Counted from the stretch's first letter, positions 20,031 to 30,183 are shown. The stretch is 44,575 nt of DNA from Bacteroidales bacterium (GCA_019429055.1 JAHYJP010000009.1:1-44575); one strand, 5' to 3'. Program-made: numbers and translations. Notes: a model not told the origin generated them from the sequence alone.

Positions 20031-22775
20031 TTACAAAATAATTAGATTCTGACTGATCAATTGGTGCAGATGCCTGAAGTTCCAGCTGAATATAAAAAAT
20101 GTTGCCGGTTTTTCATGTCTGTCAAGTTGTTTAATGCATTCTGCAGGTTTTTCCCAGTAAATAAATTCAAAGTTTATGACTGATTCTTTGCCGGTCAGGG
20201 ATTTGATGTAATTTGTTATTTCCTTCTCATTCATGCCTTGATGAAGCGGATTTACTTTTCTGTATCGTTCTTTCAATGGAATAATGACAGGGTTGCTGTT
20301 TTTTTCTTTCAGTTTTGTTTTTTTACTTCTGAAAATTTCGTTTTGAGAAAAAAACAGATTAACCGTAACTTTCTCATGTTTAAATACATCTGAAAAATTA
20401 AACCAAAAATCATCCGGCAGATTACCGCTAAGGTCAATAAATACTTCAGGGCTTGCCTGTTGTTCCAGCATTTTTTTTCTCAGGTTTTGCAATGCCATGG
20501 GTCCGGCCGGTTTGTCAATAATAACAGTATTTTCACCGGGAAAAAGTGTCATAAGCCTTCCGTGCAGGCTTGCCGAAGCTGGCCTGAATGCTTTGAGCAG
20601 ATGACTTATTCGCTCTGGACGTAAATCGAATGCTGCCATGGCACAAATGGCAGCCAGAATGGATTCCATCAAAATATCATTCTTACCATTTGCCCAAAGG
20701 GGAATTTCTTCCAGACTGGCAATACGGTGCTTACCTCCACTGGTCCAGAGATACAATTCGTTATTCTCCTTTCCTGCACCTGTTCCGCCCCGCAAACAGT
20801 GTTTCCTGAAATCCGGATTCTCAGTGCTGAGAGTAAAAAGAACCTGTTTGCTGTAAATCCGGTCCGACATTTTCAGTACCAGCGGATCATCGGCATTCAG
20901 GATAGAGAATCCATCGCGGTAAACCTCTTCTGCCACTACTGATTTTGCATAGGCAAGGTCTTCGGTGTTTTTTATGCTGTAATCGTCAAGATGCTGGTCA
21001 TGAACATTGAGTATAATGCCCACATCGGCAAAATCATATCCAAGTCCATGATTTATAATACTTTCAACAGATGTTTCGAGAACAGCACATTCTACGCCGG
21101 GATCTTTTAGAATAAGCTGTGCAGCATGATAATTGGCCATATCCTCGCGGATAATACGATGGCCACCTATATAAATACCATCGGAATGGGCCATGCCGGT
21201 TTTATAACCTTCCTTCTCCAGCATGAAACTGATAAGATAAGCGCATACAGATTTTCCGGCCGAACCCGTAATTGAAATAACAGGAATTCTGGATGGAGTA
21301 TTTTCCGGAAACAGCAAATCCACAAAGGGTGCAGCAACATCCCTGCTGCTTCCCTTCCAGGGGTTGAGATGCATCCGCAGGTCAGGTGCCATATCCATAC
21401 CGGTTACAGCACCCTGTGTATCTTCAATGGGCTTGCTGATATCGGCACAAACCAGATTTATTCCTGCGACCTTCAAACCGCTGACTTCAGCAACCCGTTC
21501 AGCGATAGTGCGGTTGAGCGGGTGGACAATGCCGGTAACATCAGAGGGAAGTGCACCGCTTTCAACGGTTGGGATGTTGCTCAGCACAATCTTAACTCCC
21601 TTTTCGGGTACATCATCCAGTGTAAATCCATAAAATGAAAGGGTTTCAAGCATCTCATCTCCGGGTTGAAGCACGTCAAGGTTACCTTTTTTACCGGGCT
21701 GCCGAATCGGATCTTCATTGAGTTTTTCTATGAGACGGGCAATATTATCCTTCCCGTTTCCGATAATCTCGGGTTGCTGTAACAGGCTTGCAGCCACAAA
21801 CCGGTTATCTATAACCAGCAGCCGGTAAATCATGCCCGGGATTTGCTCCTGCACCAGGATTTCATCACTGTGATTTTTGCTGAGGATAAAAGCCGAATTG
21901 ATGATTTCGGGTTTGTTGAGTGCTGGGAAAATACATTTATAACCATTCTTCCCTGATGTTTTAACGGTAACAGGTTTGTTAAGGCTTTTCCAAAAGTCAA
22001 TGGCTTCTTCTGCAATACTGGTCTTTATGGTTCTGGCAACAGGTATTCCTGCATTGGCCAGCATAAGGTTGTTCAGAAAGTCATCTCTTGAATTTTCAGC
22101 AGCGAGCAAAGGTGTGTCGGAAGAAACTGTATTGCGGATTCGTTTCTGAAATTTACCTGTGCCCAGTTGGATAAGATTGTAAGTTTCGAGATGAATAACA
22201 GGTATATTTCTTTCGTGCGCTTCGTTAACTATTGCAAGAGTTCCGGGGCTAAGAGCGGTTTTATCCCTGATATGACTTAACTCGCCAGTGAAAAGTTCTA
22301 CATTGACATCCTGGTTTGTAAGAATTTTATTAAGAATGTCAATGCTTGCTTTGGCAGCATAAAACCCCGCTACTTCGGAATGGAAACGAAATACCACATT
22401 GTAAACACCCTTTTTGCCCGTACTGCGGGTTTTTCCAAAGCTCACATCCATACCGGCGAGAGTTTGCAATTCAATGGCAATATGCTCTGCAACATGCCCC
22501 AGCAGTGTGCCGCTCATAACCCTGGAAAAAAAACCACCAGTTTCACCCTCGCTGCAGTGGTGTTCTTCAAGTCCGGGAAGTGTATCTCTGAGTTTCTCAA
22601 AAAAACCTTCGATGGTATGGGTAAATACTTCATCAAATTCTCCAAGATCCAGTTGCATAATAATTACAGGACCGGCACTGTAATAACCGGCACCATGAAG
22701 GGCCTGTAATCCCAGGATATTCAAAGGACCTGGCGCCGGATCGGGACCAGGTTTATTTTCCGGACTAAAATTCAT
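20031..22775 (-). CDS. Divergent cyanophycin synthetase-like protein (N-terminal domain, ATP-grasp, Mur-ligase-like)
   Basis: GFFEKLRDTLPGLEEHHCSEGETGGFFSRVMSGTLLGHVAEHIAIELQTLAGMDVSFGKTR and NVAAPFVDLLFPENTPSRIPVISITGSAGKS-like order (DVAAPFVDLLFPENTPSRIPVISITGSAGKS); SILNADDPLVLKM in the Mur-like domain. Confidence 0.8.
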   Translation of the reverse strand: MNFSPENKPGPDPAPGPLNILGLQALHGAGYYSAGPVIIMQLDLGEFDEVFTHTIEGFFEKLRDTLPGLEEHHCSEGETGGFFSRVMSGTLLGHVAEHIAIELQTLAGMDVSFGKTRSTGKKGVYNVVFRFHSEVAGFYAAKASIDILNKILTNQDVNVELFTGELSHIRDKTALSPGTLAIVNEAHERNIPVIHLETYNLIQLGTGKFQKRIRNTVSSDTPLLAAENSRDDFLNNLMLANAGIPVARTIKTSIAEEAIDFWKSLNKPVTVKTSGKNGYKCIFPALNKPEIINSAFILSKNHSDEILVQEQIPGMIYRLLVIDNRFVAASLLQQPEIIGNGKDNIARLIEKLNEDPIRQPGKKGNLDVLQPGDEMLETLSFYGFTLDDVPEKGVKIVLSNIPTVESGALPSDVTGIVHPLNRTIAERVAEVSGLKVAGINLVCADISKPIEDTQGAVTGMDMAPDLRMHLNPWKGSSRDVAAPFVDLLFPENTPSRIPVISITGSAGKSVCAYLISFMLEKEGYKTGMAHSDGIYIGGHRIIREDMANYHAAQLILKDPGVECAVLETSVESIINHGLGYDFADVGIILNVHDQHLDDYSIKNTEDLAYAKSVVAEEVYRDGFSILNADDPLVLKMSDRIYSKQVLFTLSTENPDFRKHCLRGGTGAGKENNELYLWTSGGKHRIASLEEIPLWANGKNDILMESILAAICAMAAFDLRPERISHLLKAFRPASASLHGRLMTLFPGENTVIIDKPAGPMALQNLRKKMLEQQASPEVFIDLSGNLPDDFWFNFSDVFKHEKVTVNLFFSQNEIFRSKKTKLKEKNSNPVIIPLKERYRKVNPLHQGMNEKEITNYIKSLTGKESVINFEFIYWEKPAECIKQLDRHEKPATFFIFSWNFRHLHQLISQNLIIL

Positions 22776-22822
22776 AAGATTTGTTTTGGTCTGAAAAAAC
22801 TGAGACGAACGGGCTGAAATTT

Positions 22823-22860
22823 CAACCCCATACTATGCAAATATAGCAAGTATGGGGTTG
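22823..22860. repeat. Perfect 12-bp inverted repeat (hairpin) between pepE-like and cphA-like genes
   Basis: CAACCCCATACT - 14-nt loop - AGTATGGGGTTG. Confidence 0.75.
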
Positions 22861-22881
22861 AATGAAGAATTTTATGTGTTA

Positions 22882-23595
22882 TTATTTCAGAATAAAATCC
22901 AGTGATGTGCTGGGGTCATATTCGAGGGTGGGCTGGTCTTTCCTGAAAACTTTCAGAGTTTTATTGCCCAGAAGTTTAACAGTTTCGCCTTCAATCTGCA
23001 GCATAGAACTCTCCTTTAAGCCGACTACAATCATTTCCGGATTAAGTTCCAGAAACTCCCGTATTCTATCTTCACGACTTTCGCCATTATAATTGGGTAT
23101 GCGACCATCGGTATAGTGAGGATTGATCTGGAAGGGCACCAGCGAAAGTGCATCGAAGCTTTTGGGCTGAATAACAGGCATGTCGTTGGTGGTTTTTATG
23201 GTAGGGCAGGCAACATTACTTCCAGCGCTCCATCCGATGAATGGTGTGCCACTTTCAACCTTTTTAACAATAATGTCCATCAGTCCTTTCTCATGCATAT
23301 GGTGAATGAGATGAAAAGTATTTCCACCGCCAATCACAATTGCATCCGAATCCTCAATTACCTTTTGCGGCCCCTGTATGTCTTCGGTTGATTTTACTGA
23401 ATATCCCAGCTCAGAAAAAACATCATTAACCTGGTTTGTATATTCTATGTAGGAAATATCAACTGCAGCGTAGGGAACAAAAGCAATATTTCTGACATCC
23501 TTTCCCAGAAACTCAGAAATGTATTTCCGGGTGTAAGCCAGGTAACGTTCCCCGTAGTTTGTTGAGTTACTGATTAATAAAAGTCTTTTTTGCAT
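22882..23595 (-). CDS. pepE: Dipeptidase E-like peptidase (S51 family)
   Basis: IVIGGGNTFHLIHHMHEKGL, PFIGWSAGSNVACPTI nucleophile motif, QINPHYTD motif. Confidence 0.82.
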   Translation of the reverse strand: MQKRLLLISNSTNYGERYLAYTRKYISEFLGKDVRNIAFVPYAAVDISYIEYTNQVNDVFSELGYSVKSTEDIQGPQKVIEDSDAIVIGGGNTFHLIHHMHEKGLMDIIVKKVESGTPFIGWSAGSNVACPTIKTTNDMPVIQPKSFDALSLVPFQINPHYTDGRIPNYNGESREDRIREFLELNPEMIVVGLKESSMLQIEGETVKLLGNKTLKVFRKDQPTLEYDPSTSLDFILK

Positions 23596-23865
23596 ATCTG
23601 TTGTTTTTGGATATTTAAATTATTCAGTTTTAATTAAGTAAGGATGATTTTTATCTCTTATCCTAACGTACAAACCCTTTCAATTGTTTTTATTTTCATC
23701 GTTAAAATATGGAAACAGCTGTCATTTTGCTTTTCAATAAATGTAAAAACCTATCCACTTATAAATGGATTTAAAAAACTTCATCTATTGTAAATCAAAA
23801 TTTTATTTTTACGCAAAAAAAACTTAGGTTTGTGTTTACTTGACGAGGATGTAAAATTTGTATAT

Positions 23866-24255
23866 ATGTTATTGAAAATTGAAGGTGAAAATCTTGATAG
23901 GTTTGTACTGATAGGGGATAGGGTTCTTATAAAACCTAAAAGTGCCACCCAGCGTACAAAGGGAGGACTATATCTGCCCCCGGGTGTTGAGGAAAAGCGA
24001 AAAATTCAAAGCGGATACGTTATTAAATCCGGGCCGGGATATCCCATTCCTGCACCTGTTGAATCCGATGAACCATGGAAGGAAACCCGCGATAATCTGA
24101 AGTATTTCCCGTTGCAGGCATCGGAAGGAGATCTTGCGATTTTTCTTCAGGACAGCGCATTTGAAATAGAGTTTAACAACGAAAAATATTTTATAGTACC
24201 CCATTCATCCATTCTTATGCTGGTGCGGGATGATGATTTGCTTGCGAATACATAA
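23866..24255 (+). CDS. GroES (Cpn10)-like protein, divergent
   Basis: FVLIGDRVLIKPKSATQRTKGGLYLPPGVEEKRKIQSGYVIKSGPG resembles Cpn10; no groL adjacent. ORF track starts at TTG 23830; ATG 23866 is more likely. Confidence 0.75.
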   Translation: MLLKIEGENLDRFVLIGDRVLIKPKSATQRTKGGLYLPPGVEEKRKIQSGYVIKSGPGYPIPAPVESDEPWKETRDNLKYFPLQASEGDLAIFLQDSAFEIEFNNEKYFIVPHSSILMLVRDDDLLANT

Positions 24256-24318
24256 ATTAATTAAAAAGAATTTACTGAAAAGCAATCTTATAGTAATCCA
24301 TTCTAAAACACAAGGCTT

Positions 24319-25854
24319 ATGTTTACAGAAAAAGATCTGGAGCAGTTAAAAGAAAAAGGTATTTCCGTTGATATGGCAAAAGACCAGATCCGGAATTTTG
24401 AAAAAGGTTTTCCTTTTATAAAACTGGCTTCTCCTGCAACTCCGGGTGACGGTATCATTCAGATTGACCAGGATCAGCTCAAGGAATACGTGGAGTTTTA
24501 TGATGAAAAATATCCGGCACTGGATATTGTGAAATTTGTTCCGGCAAGTGGCGCAGCAACTCGTATGTTTAAGGATCTTTTTACCTGGCGCGATGAGCTT
24601 CGCAAAGGTAAATCTGCTGAAAATATTGCTGCATCTGACAAGCAGGCCGCACAGTTTTTCGCAGAAATGGAAACTTTTGCCTTTTGGGATGACCTGAAAA
24701 ATGTATTGAACGACAAAGGTTTGGATGCAAATGCGCTTCTGGAAAAGAAAGATTACTTGTCCCTGATAGATCATTTGCTTGATGATGATGGACTTGGATA
24801 CGCTATGCTGCCCAAGGGCCTGCTTCGTTTTCACAAATATAAAGATTTCAGCCGGACCCCACTTGAAGAGCATCTGGTAGAAGGAGCGAACTATGTTCGT
24901 AAATCGAGCAATGTTGTTAAGCTTCATTTCACCGTTTCGCCGGAACACAGGGGGCGGTTTATCAATCATGTGGGTAGTGTTATCAAAAGTTATGAGGAAA
25001 ACTTCGGGACGGGTTTTGAAGTAAGGTTCTCGGTTCAGAAACCATCAACCGACACCATGGCGGTTGATCTGGAAAACAATCCCTTTCGCGATAGCGATGG
25101 TTCGCTGCTGTTTCGTCCGGGTGGACATGGTGCACTCATTCAGAATCTGAATGAACTTACCGAAGACCTGGTATTCATCAAAAACATTGATAATGTAGTA
25201 CCCGATCGATTGAAAGAAGAAACCTACACCTACAAGAAATTACTGGGCGGGCTTTTACTCTTTCTGCAAGAAAAAGTATTCAGAATATTACGGGAGATTG
25301 ATGGCGGAAATTTTGCAGATGATGAATATGCTGTTGCCCGTACTTTTGCTATTGAACATTTGTGCATTGATGAAAAGATACTGCCCCACGATGATAAAGA
25401 AGGAATTTCTTTGCTCCGAAAACTTCTCGATCGGCCCATACGAATTTGTGGTATGGTAAAAAATGTGGGTGAACCCGGTGGTGGGCCCTTCTGGGTGCAG
25501 GATCCCAGATCAGGAATCAGATCGTTGCAGATTGTTGAATCTTCGCAGGTTGACCATAAGGATGCAGAGCAAAAGAAGATTTTTGAACAATCTACCCATT
25601 TTAATCCCGTTGATCTTGTTTGTTCGCTGAAAGATCATACAGGAAAGGCCTACGATCTCGCCGGGTTTGTTGATCCGGAAACCGGATTTATCAGTTATAA
25701 AAGTAAGGATGGCAAAGACCTGAAAGCTCAGGAGTTGCCCGGCCTGTGGAATGGGGCAATGGCAAATTGGAATACCATCTTTGTGGAGGTTCCACTGATA
25801 ACCTTCAATCCGGTAAAAACCATTATGGATCTTTTACGGGAAGAACACAGGTAA
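24319..25854 (+). CDS. DUF4301 family protein; nucleotidyltransferase-like motifs
   Basis: Family recognised from overall sequence; motifs FVPASGAATRMFK, LPKGLLRFHK, FRPGGHGALIQNLN, FIKNIDNVVPD, LPGLWNGAMANWNTIFVEVPL. Confidence 0.75.
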   Translation: MFTEKDLEQLKEKGISVDMAKDQIRNFEKGFPFIKLASPATPGDGIIQIDQDQLKEYVEFYDEKYPALDIVKFVPASGAATRMFKDLFTWRDELRKGKSAENIAASDKQAAQFFAEMETFAFWDDLKNVLNDKGLDANALLEKKDYLSLIDHLLDDDGLGYAMLPKGLLRFHKYKDFSRTPLEEHLVEGANYVRKSSNVVKLHFTVSPEHRGRFINHVGSVIKSYEENFGTGFEVRFSVQKPSTDTMAVDLENNPFRDSDGSLLFRPGGHGALIQNLNELTEDLVFIKNIDNVVPDRLKEETYTYKKLLGGLLLFLQEKVFRILREIDGGNFADDEYAVARTFAIEHLCIDEKILPHDDKEGISLLRKLLDRPIRICGMVKNVGEPGGGPFWVQDPRSGIRSLQIVESSQVDHKDAEQKKIFEQSTHFNPVDLVCSLKDHTGKAYDLAGFVDPETGFISYKSKDGKDLKAQELPGLWNGAMANWNTIFVEVPLITFNPVKTIMDLLREEHR

Positions 25855-25868
25855 ACCGGAGATAATTT

Positions 25869-27278
25869 TTAATTTGTCAGTTCCCTGTTGATAATCTCTT
25901 CAGCCTGTTCCACTGTGATTCTTTTGGCTATGATGCGTTTATCCTCATCAAGCAGGAAGATCAGTGGTGTAGCCCAGATATCGTATTTATCGCGAAAGCC
26001 TGAAGAATTGACAGGATCGTTTACATGAATCCATTCCAGGCCATTTGCTTTTATGTAATCAAGCCATTTATTGCGATCGGCTTCAGTATTTGCGGCAAAT
26101 ATTTCCACACCTTTGGGATGGAGCTTTTCGTAAAACTTTTTCATAAGAGGAGTTTGTCGTTTACAATGGCTACACTCTGAATCCCAGAAATAAAGTACCG
26201 TAAACCTGGCATCCACATCATGCAGGCTCAGTGGTTTGCGATCGGGAGCAAACATGGTAATATCGGGAGCAATTTTACCAATGAGCAAAGGCTTAAGGGC
26301 CATGGCTCGTTCTGAAATTCTTTCCAGTTGCTCGGGGGTTACCCAGTCAGCTTCGCCGGTCATATAATAATCTTCCACCATGTGTACAAAAACAGCATCC
26401 ATACCCATGATCTGAGATCTTTCAAAGGTATTGGTAACGAAGAAAACCACATATTTAAACATCTCGGGATGGGCGCGTGATTTTTCAACCAGCCTGTCAG
26501 CCTCAACAATAATACTGTCGGGGATTTGCATCAATACCCGGGTAAAGAACTGATTGAGTTTGGCATGAAATACCGGAGTACGCAGGATCCGGTCATCAGA
26601 GAAGTCAATGTTATTCCAGAAGTTGCGCTTATAAACCTGGTACATGTAATCGTTGTCGGGAGTTCCATCTTCCTTCAGGGGAGCCTCGGGCATGGGTGGT
26701 TCTTTCTGTGCCATGAGAATTCGGGCAAACAAGCCATCAGGCGATTGGTTTATGATCTCATCCTGCAGCGATTTCACTTTTGCATCAGCTTCCGCGAGCT
26801 TGCTACGCAGTTCTGCTTGTCTTTCGGGTGTGGTAGATGGGTCCTGAAGCTCTGCCCGTGCAGGACCTATCACTTCATTTTCCCTGCCAATAAGACGCAT
26901 GTAATCGTAAAAGATTTCATTATCCTGTGAGTTCTCAAATTTCATGGTGTTGATGAAGTTATCCATTTCAGTCTCTATTCTGAAATGCTGATTATGATCC
27001 ACAATAACCTCAAAGTATTTCTGATCTGGCAAAACGATCATATACATTCCCGGATCGAGGCGTTCTTCGCCCTGGAACCGGAACCTTCCATCCTGATCTA
27101 TTCTTACTGTATCCTGAATGTATTGACGGTTTCCAAAATGATAGGCCAGCATAGAAATGGTATCCTGTAAACCTGTTACTTTAACTTCAATATTGTGTCC
27201 TTTTTCGGCAATGGCACAACTCAGGACACTTCCGGTAATTAAAATGGTATAGAAAAGTCTCTTTAGATTCATTTTCAA
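25869..27278 (-). CDS. TlpA-like thioredoxin-fold lipoprotein with DUF4369-like N-terminal domain
   Basis: Lipobox TGSVLSC; C-terminal FTVLYFWDSECSHCKRQTPLMKKFYEKL with CSHC redox motif and IWATPLIFLLDEDKRI. Confidence 0.85.
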   Translation of the reverse strand: MKMNLKRLFYTILITGSVLSCAIAEKGHNIEVKVTGLQDTISMLAYHFGNRQYIQDTVRIDQDGRFRFQGEERLDPGMYMIVLPDQKYFEVIVDHNQHFRIETEMDNFINTMKFENSQDNEIFYDYMRLIGRENEVIGPARAELQDPSTTPERQAELRSKLAEADAKVKSLQDEIINQSPDGLFARILMAQKEPPMPEAPLKEDGTPDNDYMYQVYKRNFWNNIDFSDDRILRTPVFHAKLNQFFTRVLMQIPDSIIVEADRLVEKSRAHPEMFKYVVFFVTNTFERSQIMGMDAVFVHMVEDYYMTGEADWVTPEQLERISERAMALKPLLIGKIAPDITMFAPDRKPLSLHDVDARFTVLYFWDSECSHCKRQTPLMKKFYEKLHPKGVEIFAANTEADRNKWLDYIKANGLEWIHVNDPVNSSGFRDKYDIWATPLIFLLDEDKRIIAKRITVEQAEEIINRELTN

Positions 27279-27666
27279 TCTGGTTTTTTGTGTGAAGTTT
27301 TGCGCAAATGCGAATTTAATAACAATTCATCAGCCCTTGATGTTTTTCGCTTTTTTTTTGATTCCAGATGGATAAGGGTTATGAAAATGTTAATATCAGT
27401 CCGGAAACAGAAAGGATGAATCTTACACGTAGTAACTAAAAAATATTTTATCCCGATTGATGAAAAAAACCACCTGATTTATTTACAAGAAACCACCAGA
27501 AACCTTTGCTTTATTTGCTTAGATTTCAACCGGGTAATTTTACGCATTTACAGTCTTGAAATTCACGGGTTTACACTGTTGGATTTAATATTTTACTGAT
27601 TTTACTTTGTATGTAACCCTTTGACAGTAAAATGAGTATACACAGAAGCAACATAATCCAATAGTT

Positions 27667-30183
27667 ATGAAAAAGTTTTTCACATCTCTGGTAACAGTTT
27701 TTGTTTTTGTGGTTTCTGGTAATATGCTGGCATACAGTCAGTTTGCCGGTGGCAGTGGCACCGAAAATGATCCGTATATCATACTGGATGCCACCCATCT
27801 TAACAATGTCAGAAATTTTCCTGGCAGTTATTTCCGGCAAGATGATGATATTGATTTCAGCAAACCGCCCAATAATACATTTACCAACTGGCTGCCAATA
27901 GGTGGCAGCGGATCGTCACTTAGGTTTACAGGTCATTATGACGGAAACGGTTATGCGATCAAAAATCTGAATATTTTGCGTGCAGGTATAGCCAATGTGG
28001 GTTTATTCGGTCATATTGGTGTAAGCGGGAATGGCGCAACAACCATAAAAAATCTGGGACTTGAAAGTGTTTATGTTGTAGGTGGACGTTTTACCGGTGC
28101 TCTTGTAGGCAAGGTTACCGGAAATCATAATACACGCATAGAAAATTGTTACGTAACAGGTGGTATTGTTGGTGGAGACGGAGCTACAGGAGGACTGGTA
28201 GGTTCAAATAACAGTTACCTGGCAGATGCATCAGCAGCTGAAAGCTTCAGGCCTGTTATTCATAATTGCTGGGCCAAAGTGAATGTGCTGCTCAGAACCA
28301 CTTCTATTACCCATGGAAAAGATAAATATGGCGGTCTGGTGGGGTGTAATCAGAAAGGATTGATTTCTAACAGCTTTGCCAGGGGTAATGTAAATGTTCC
28401 CGGTGGTTCACGTATTGGCGGACTTGTAGGTTGCGTTGAATACCGGGGTATGGTAATACATTCTTACTCTACAGGCTCAGTTACGGTCAATGATACTACA
28501 TCACCCCACATTGGCGGACTGATTGGAATGACAGGGATAGGTGCAAATATGGGTACTGTTAGCAACTGTTATTGGGATAAGGAGTCGTCAGGTATGGAAA
28601 CAAGTGCTGCAGGAACCGGCCTTACTACCAGTGAGATGAAAGAACCGGAAAGTTATTCTGACTGGGACTTTCTGGCAACCTGGGAAATTATTGATACAGA
28701 AAATGACAAATATCCTTTAATCAGGGAGATCTATGACCCCACTTACATCTGGACATGGCAACCATCAGGTACAAATAACGACTGGAGTAATAAAAACAAC
28801 TGGGATCAGGGCACCCCACCTCCTCCGGGCGCTACGGTAAGGATCGTTAATCATAGCACAAAACCCGTTCTTGATGAAAATATAAGCATTTACACCCTTT
28901 TCATGGATGCTAATGCCGAAATGATCATTGGAAGCGGTTTTACACTTACCATTACGGGTGAGCTGGTTACAAATCCCGCAATATTCTCAAAAATTACGGG
29001 CGAAGGAATTGTGAAATTTTCGGGAAGTACTACACAAAGGATTTCCAATGTTTTATTTGAAAATATCACCATTTCCAATTTTAATAATGTGCGCATGAGC
29101 GGAGATGTTGACGTGACCGGAATTTTACGCATGGAAAATGGATTACTGAATCTTAACGGACATATCCTTCGTTTGGGCGAAAATGGCGAAATCAAAGAAA
29201 GTGAATACAACAATATATCATCAAGGGTTTTTGGCTTGAATGGTCATATTGAAATGAATCGTTACCTGAATAACCCTTCAGGAAATATCAGTGGAATTGG
29301 TCTTGAAATTGAAACACCAAATAACCTTGGAAACACCATAATCAGAAGAGGACATAGTGAACTTAATTATTCAGATGATACCCGCAGCATTCTCAGATGG
29401 TTTGATATCATTCCTGAAAATAATACTGACCTGGATGCAACAATTATATTCCATTATTTTATTGGAGAATTGAATCTGTTTGATGAGTCGGCCAACTTTT
29501 CACTTTTCAAAAGCGCAGGTCATGAATATCATCCTGATATGGAATGGATATGGGTACCCTCCGATGTGGATGCTGCAGGCAAAAGGATCATAGCTCATAA
29601 TATTGAAAGTTTCAGCCGCTGGACAGCAGGCAGTTCTGATGATCCAATGCCTATTTCATTATTATCATTTCAGGCAAAAGTACTGAACAACCAGGAAGTT
29701 TTCATTGAATGGGTTACTGCCGCAGAAATCAATAATGACTTTTTTACGGTTGAAAAAAGTGTTGATGGAGTTTCATGGGATTTACTTACTGTTGTCAATG
29801 GCTCAGGTACTACCAGTCAGTCAAAATATTATTCTGCCCGGGATACCGACCCTTTTGCCGGGATTTCCTATTATCGACTGAAACAAACTGACTACGATGG
29901 AACTTTCGAATATTTTTCTCCGGTAAGCGTTTACCTGGAAAGAAATGTGGAAGAACACTTCACCCTTTATCCCAATCCCAATAATGGAAACTTTAGTATC
30001 AGTTATCAGGGTGACCGGGATGTAGAATGGCGAATCTTTGATATGCAGGGCAGGATAATTTATTCTTCGGTTTTAAGTGCCAGGAATATCACTTCGGTAA
30101 ATCTGCCTCAATTACCTGCCGGACTTTATACCGTAGTATTCTATTCTGATGAACCGGTTTCTCAGAAAATGCTTATAAGATAA
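27667..30183 (+). CDS. Secreted GLUG-repeat surface protein with T9SS C-terminal sorting domain
   Basis: Signal peptide, repeated GGLVG motifs (GALVGKV, GGLVGSN, GGLVGCN, GGLVGCV, GGLIGMT), C-terminal FTLYPNPNNGNFSISYQGD...MQGRIIYSS...LPAGLYTVVFYSDEPVSQKMLIR. Confidence 0.88.
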   Translation: MKKFFTSLVTVFVFVVSGNMLAYSQFAGGSGTENDPYIILDATHLNNVRNFPGSYFRQDDDIDFSKPPNNTFTNWLPIGGSGSSLRFTGHYDGNGYAIKNLNILRAGIANVGLFGHIGVSGNGATTIKNLGLESVYVVGGRFTGALVGKVTGNHNTRIENCYVTGGIVGGDGATGGLVGSNNSYLADASAAESFRPVIHNCWAKVNVLLRTTSITHGKDKYGGLVGCNQKGLISNSFARGNVNVPGGSRIGGLVGCVEYRGMVIHSYSTGSVTVNDTTSPHIGGLIGMTGIGANMGTVSNCYWDKESSGMETSAAGTGLTTSEMKEPESYSDWDFLATWEIIDTENDKYPLIREIYDPTYIWTWQPSGTNNDWSNKNNWDQGTPPPPGATVRIVNHSTKPVLDENISIYTLFMDANAEMIIGSGFTLTITGELVTNPAIFSKITGEGIVKFSGSTTQRISNVLFENITISNFNNVRMSGDVDVTGILRMENGLLNLNGHILRLGENGEIKESEYNNISSRVFGLNGHIEMNRYLNNPSGNISGIGLEIETPNNLGNTIIRRGHSELNYSDDTRSILRWFDIIPENNTDLDATIIFHYFIGELNLFDESANFSLFKSAGHEYHPDMEWIWVPSDVDAAGKRIIAHNIESFSRWTAGSSDDPMPISLLSFQAKVLNNQEVFIEWVTAAEINNDFFTVEKSVDGVSWDLLTVVNGSGTTSQSKYYSARDTDPFAGISYYRLKQTDYDGTFEYFSPVSVYLERNVEEHFTLYPNPNNGNFSISYQGDRDVEWRIFDMQGRIIYSSVLSARNITSVNLPQLPAGLYTVVFYSDEPVSQKMLIR

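Noticed and set aside
24346-24969. 207-aa minus-strand ORF
   Set aside because: Antisense to the DUF4301 gene; Cys/Phe-rich composition typical of spurious ORFs.
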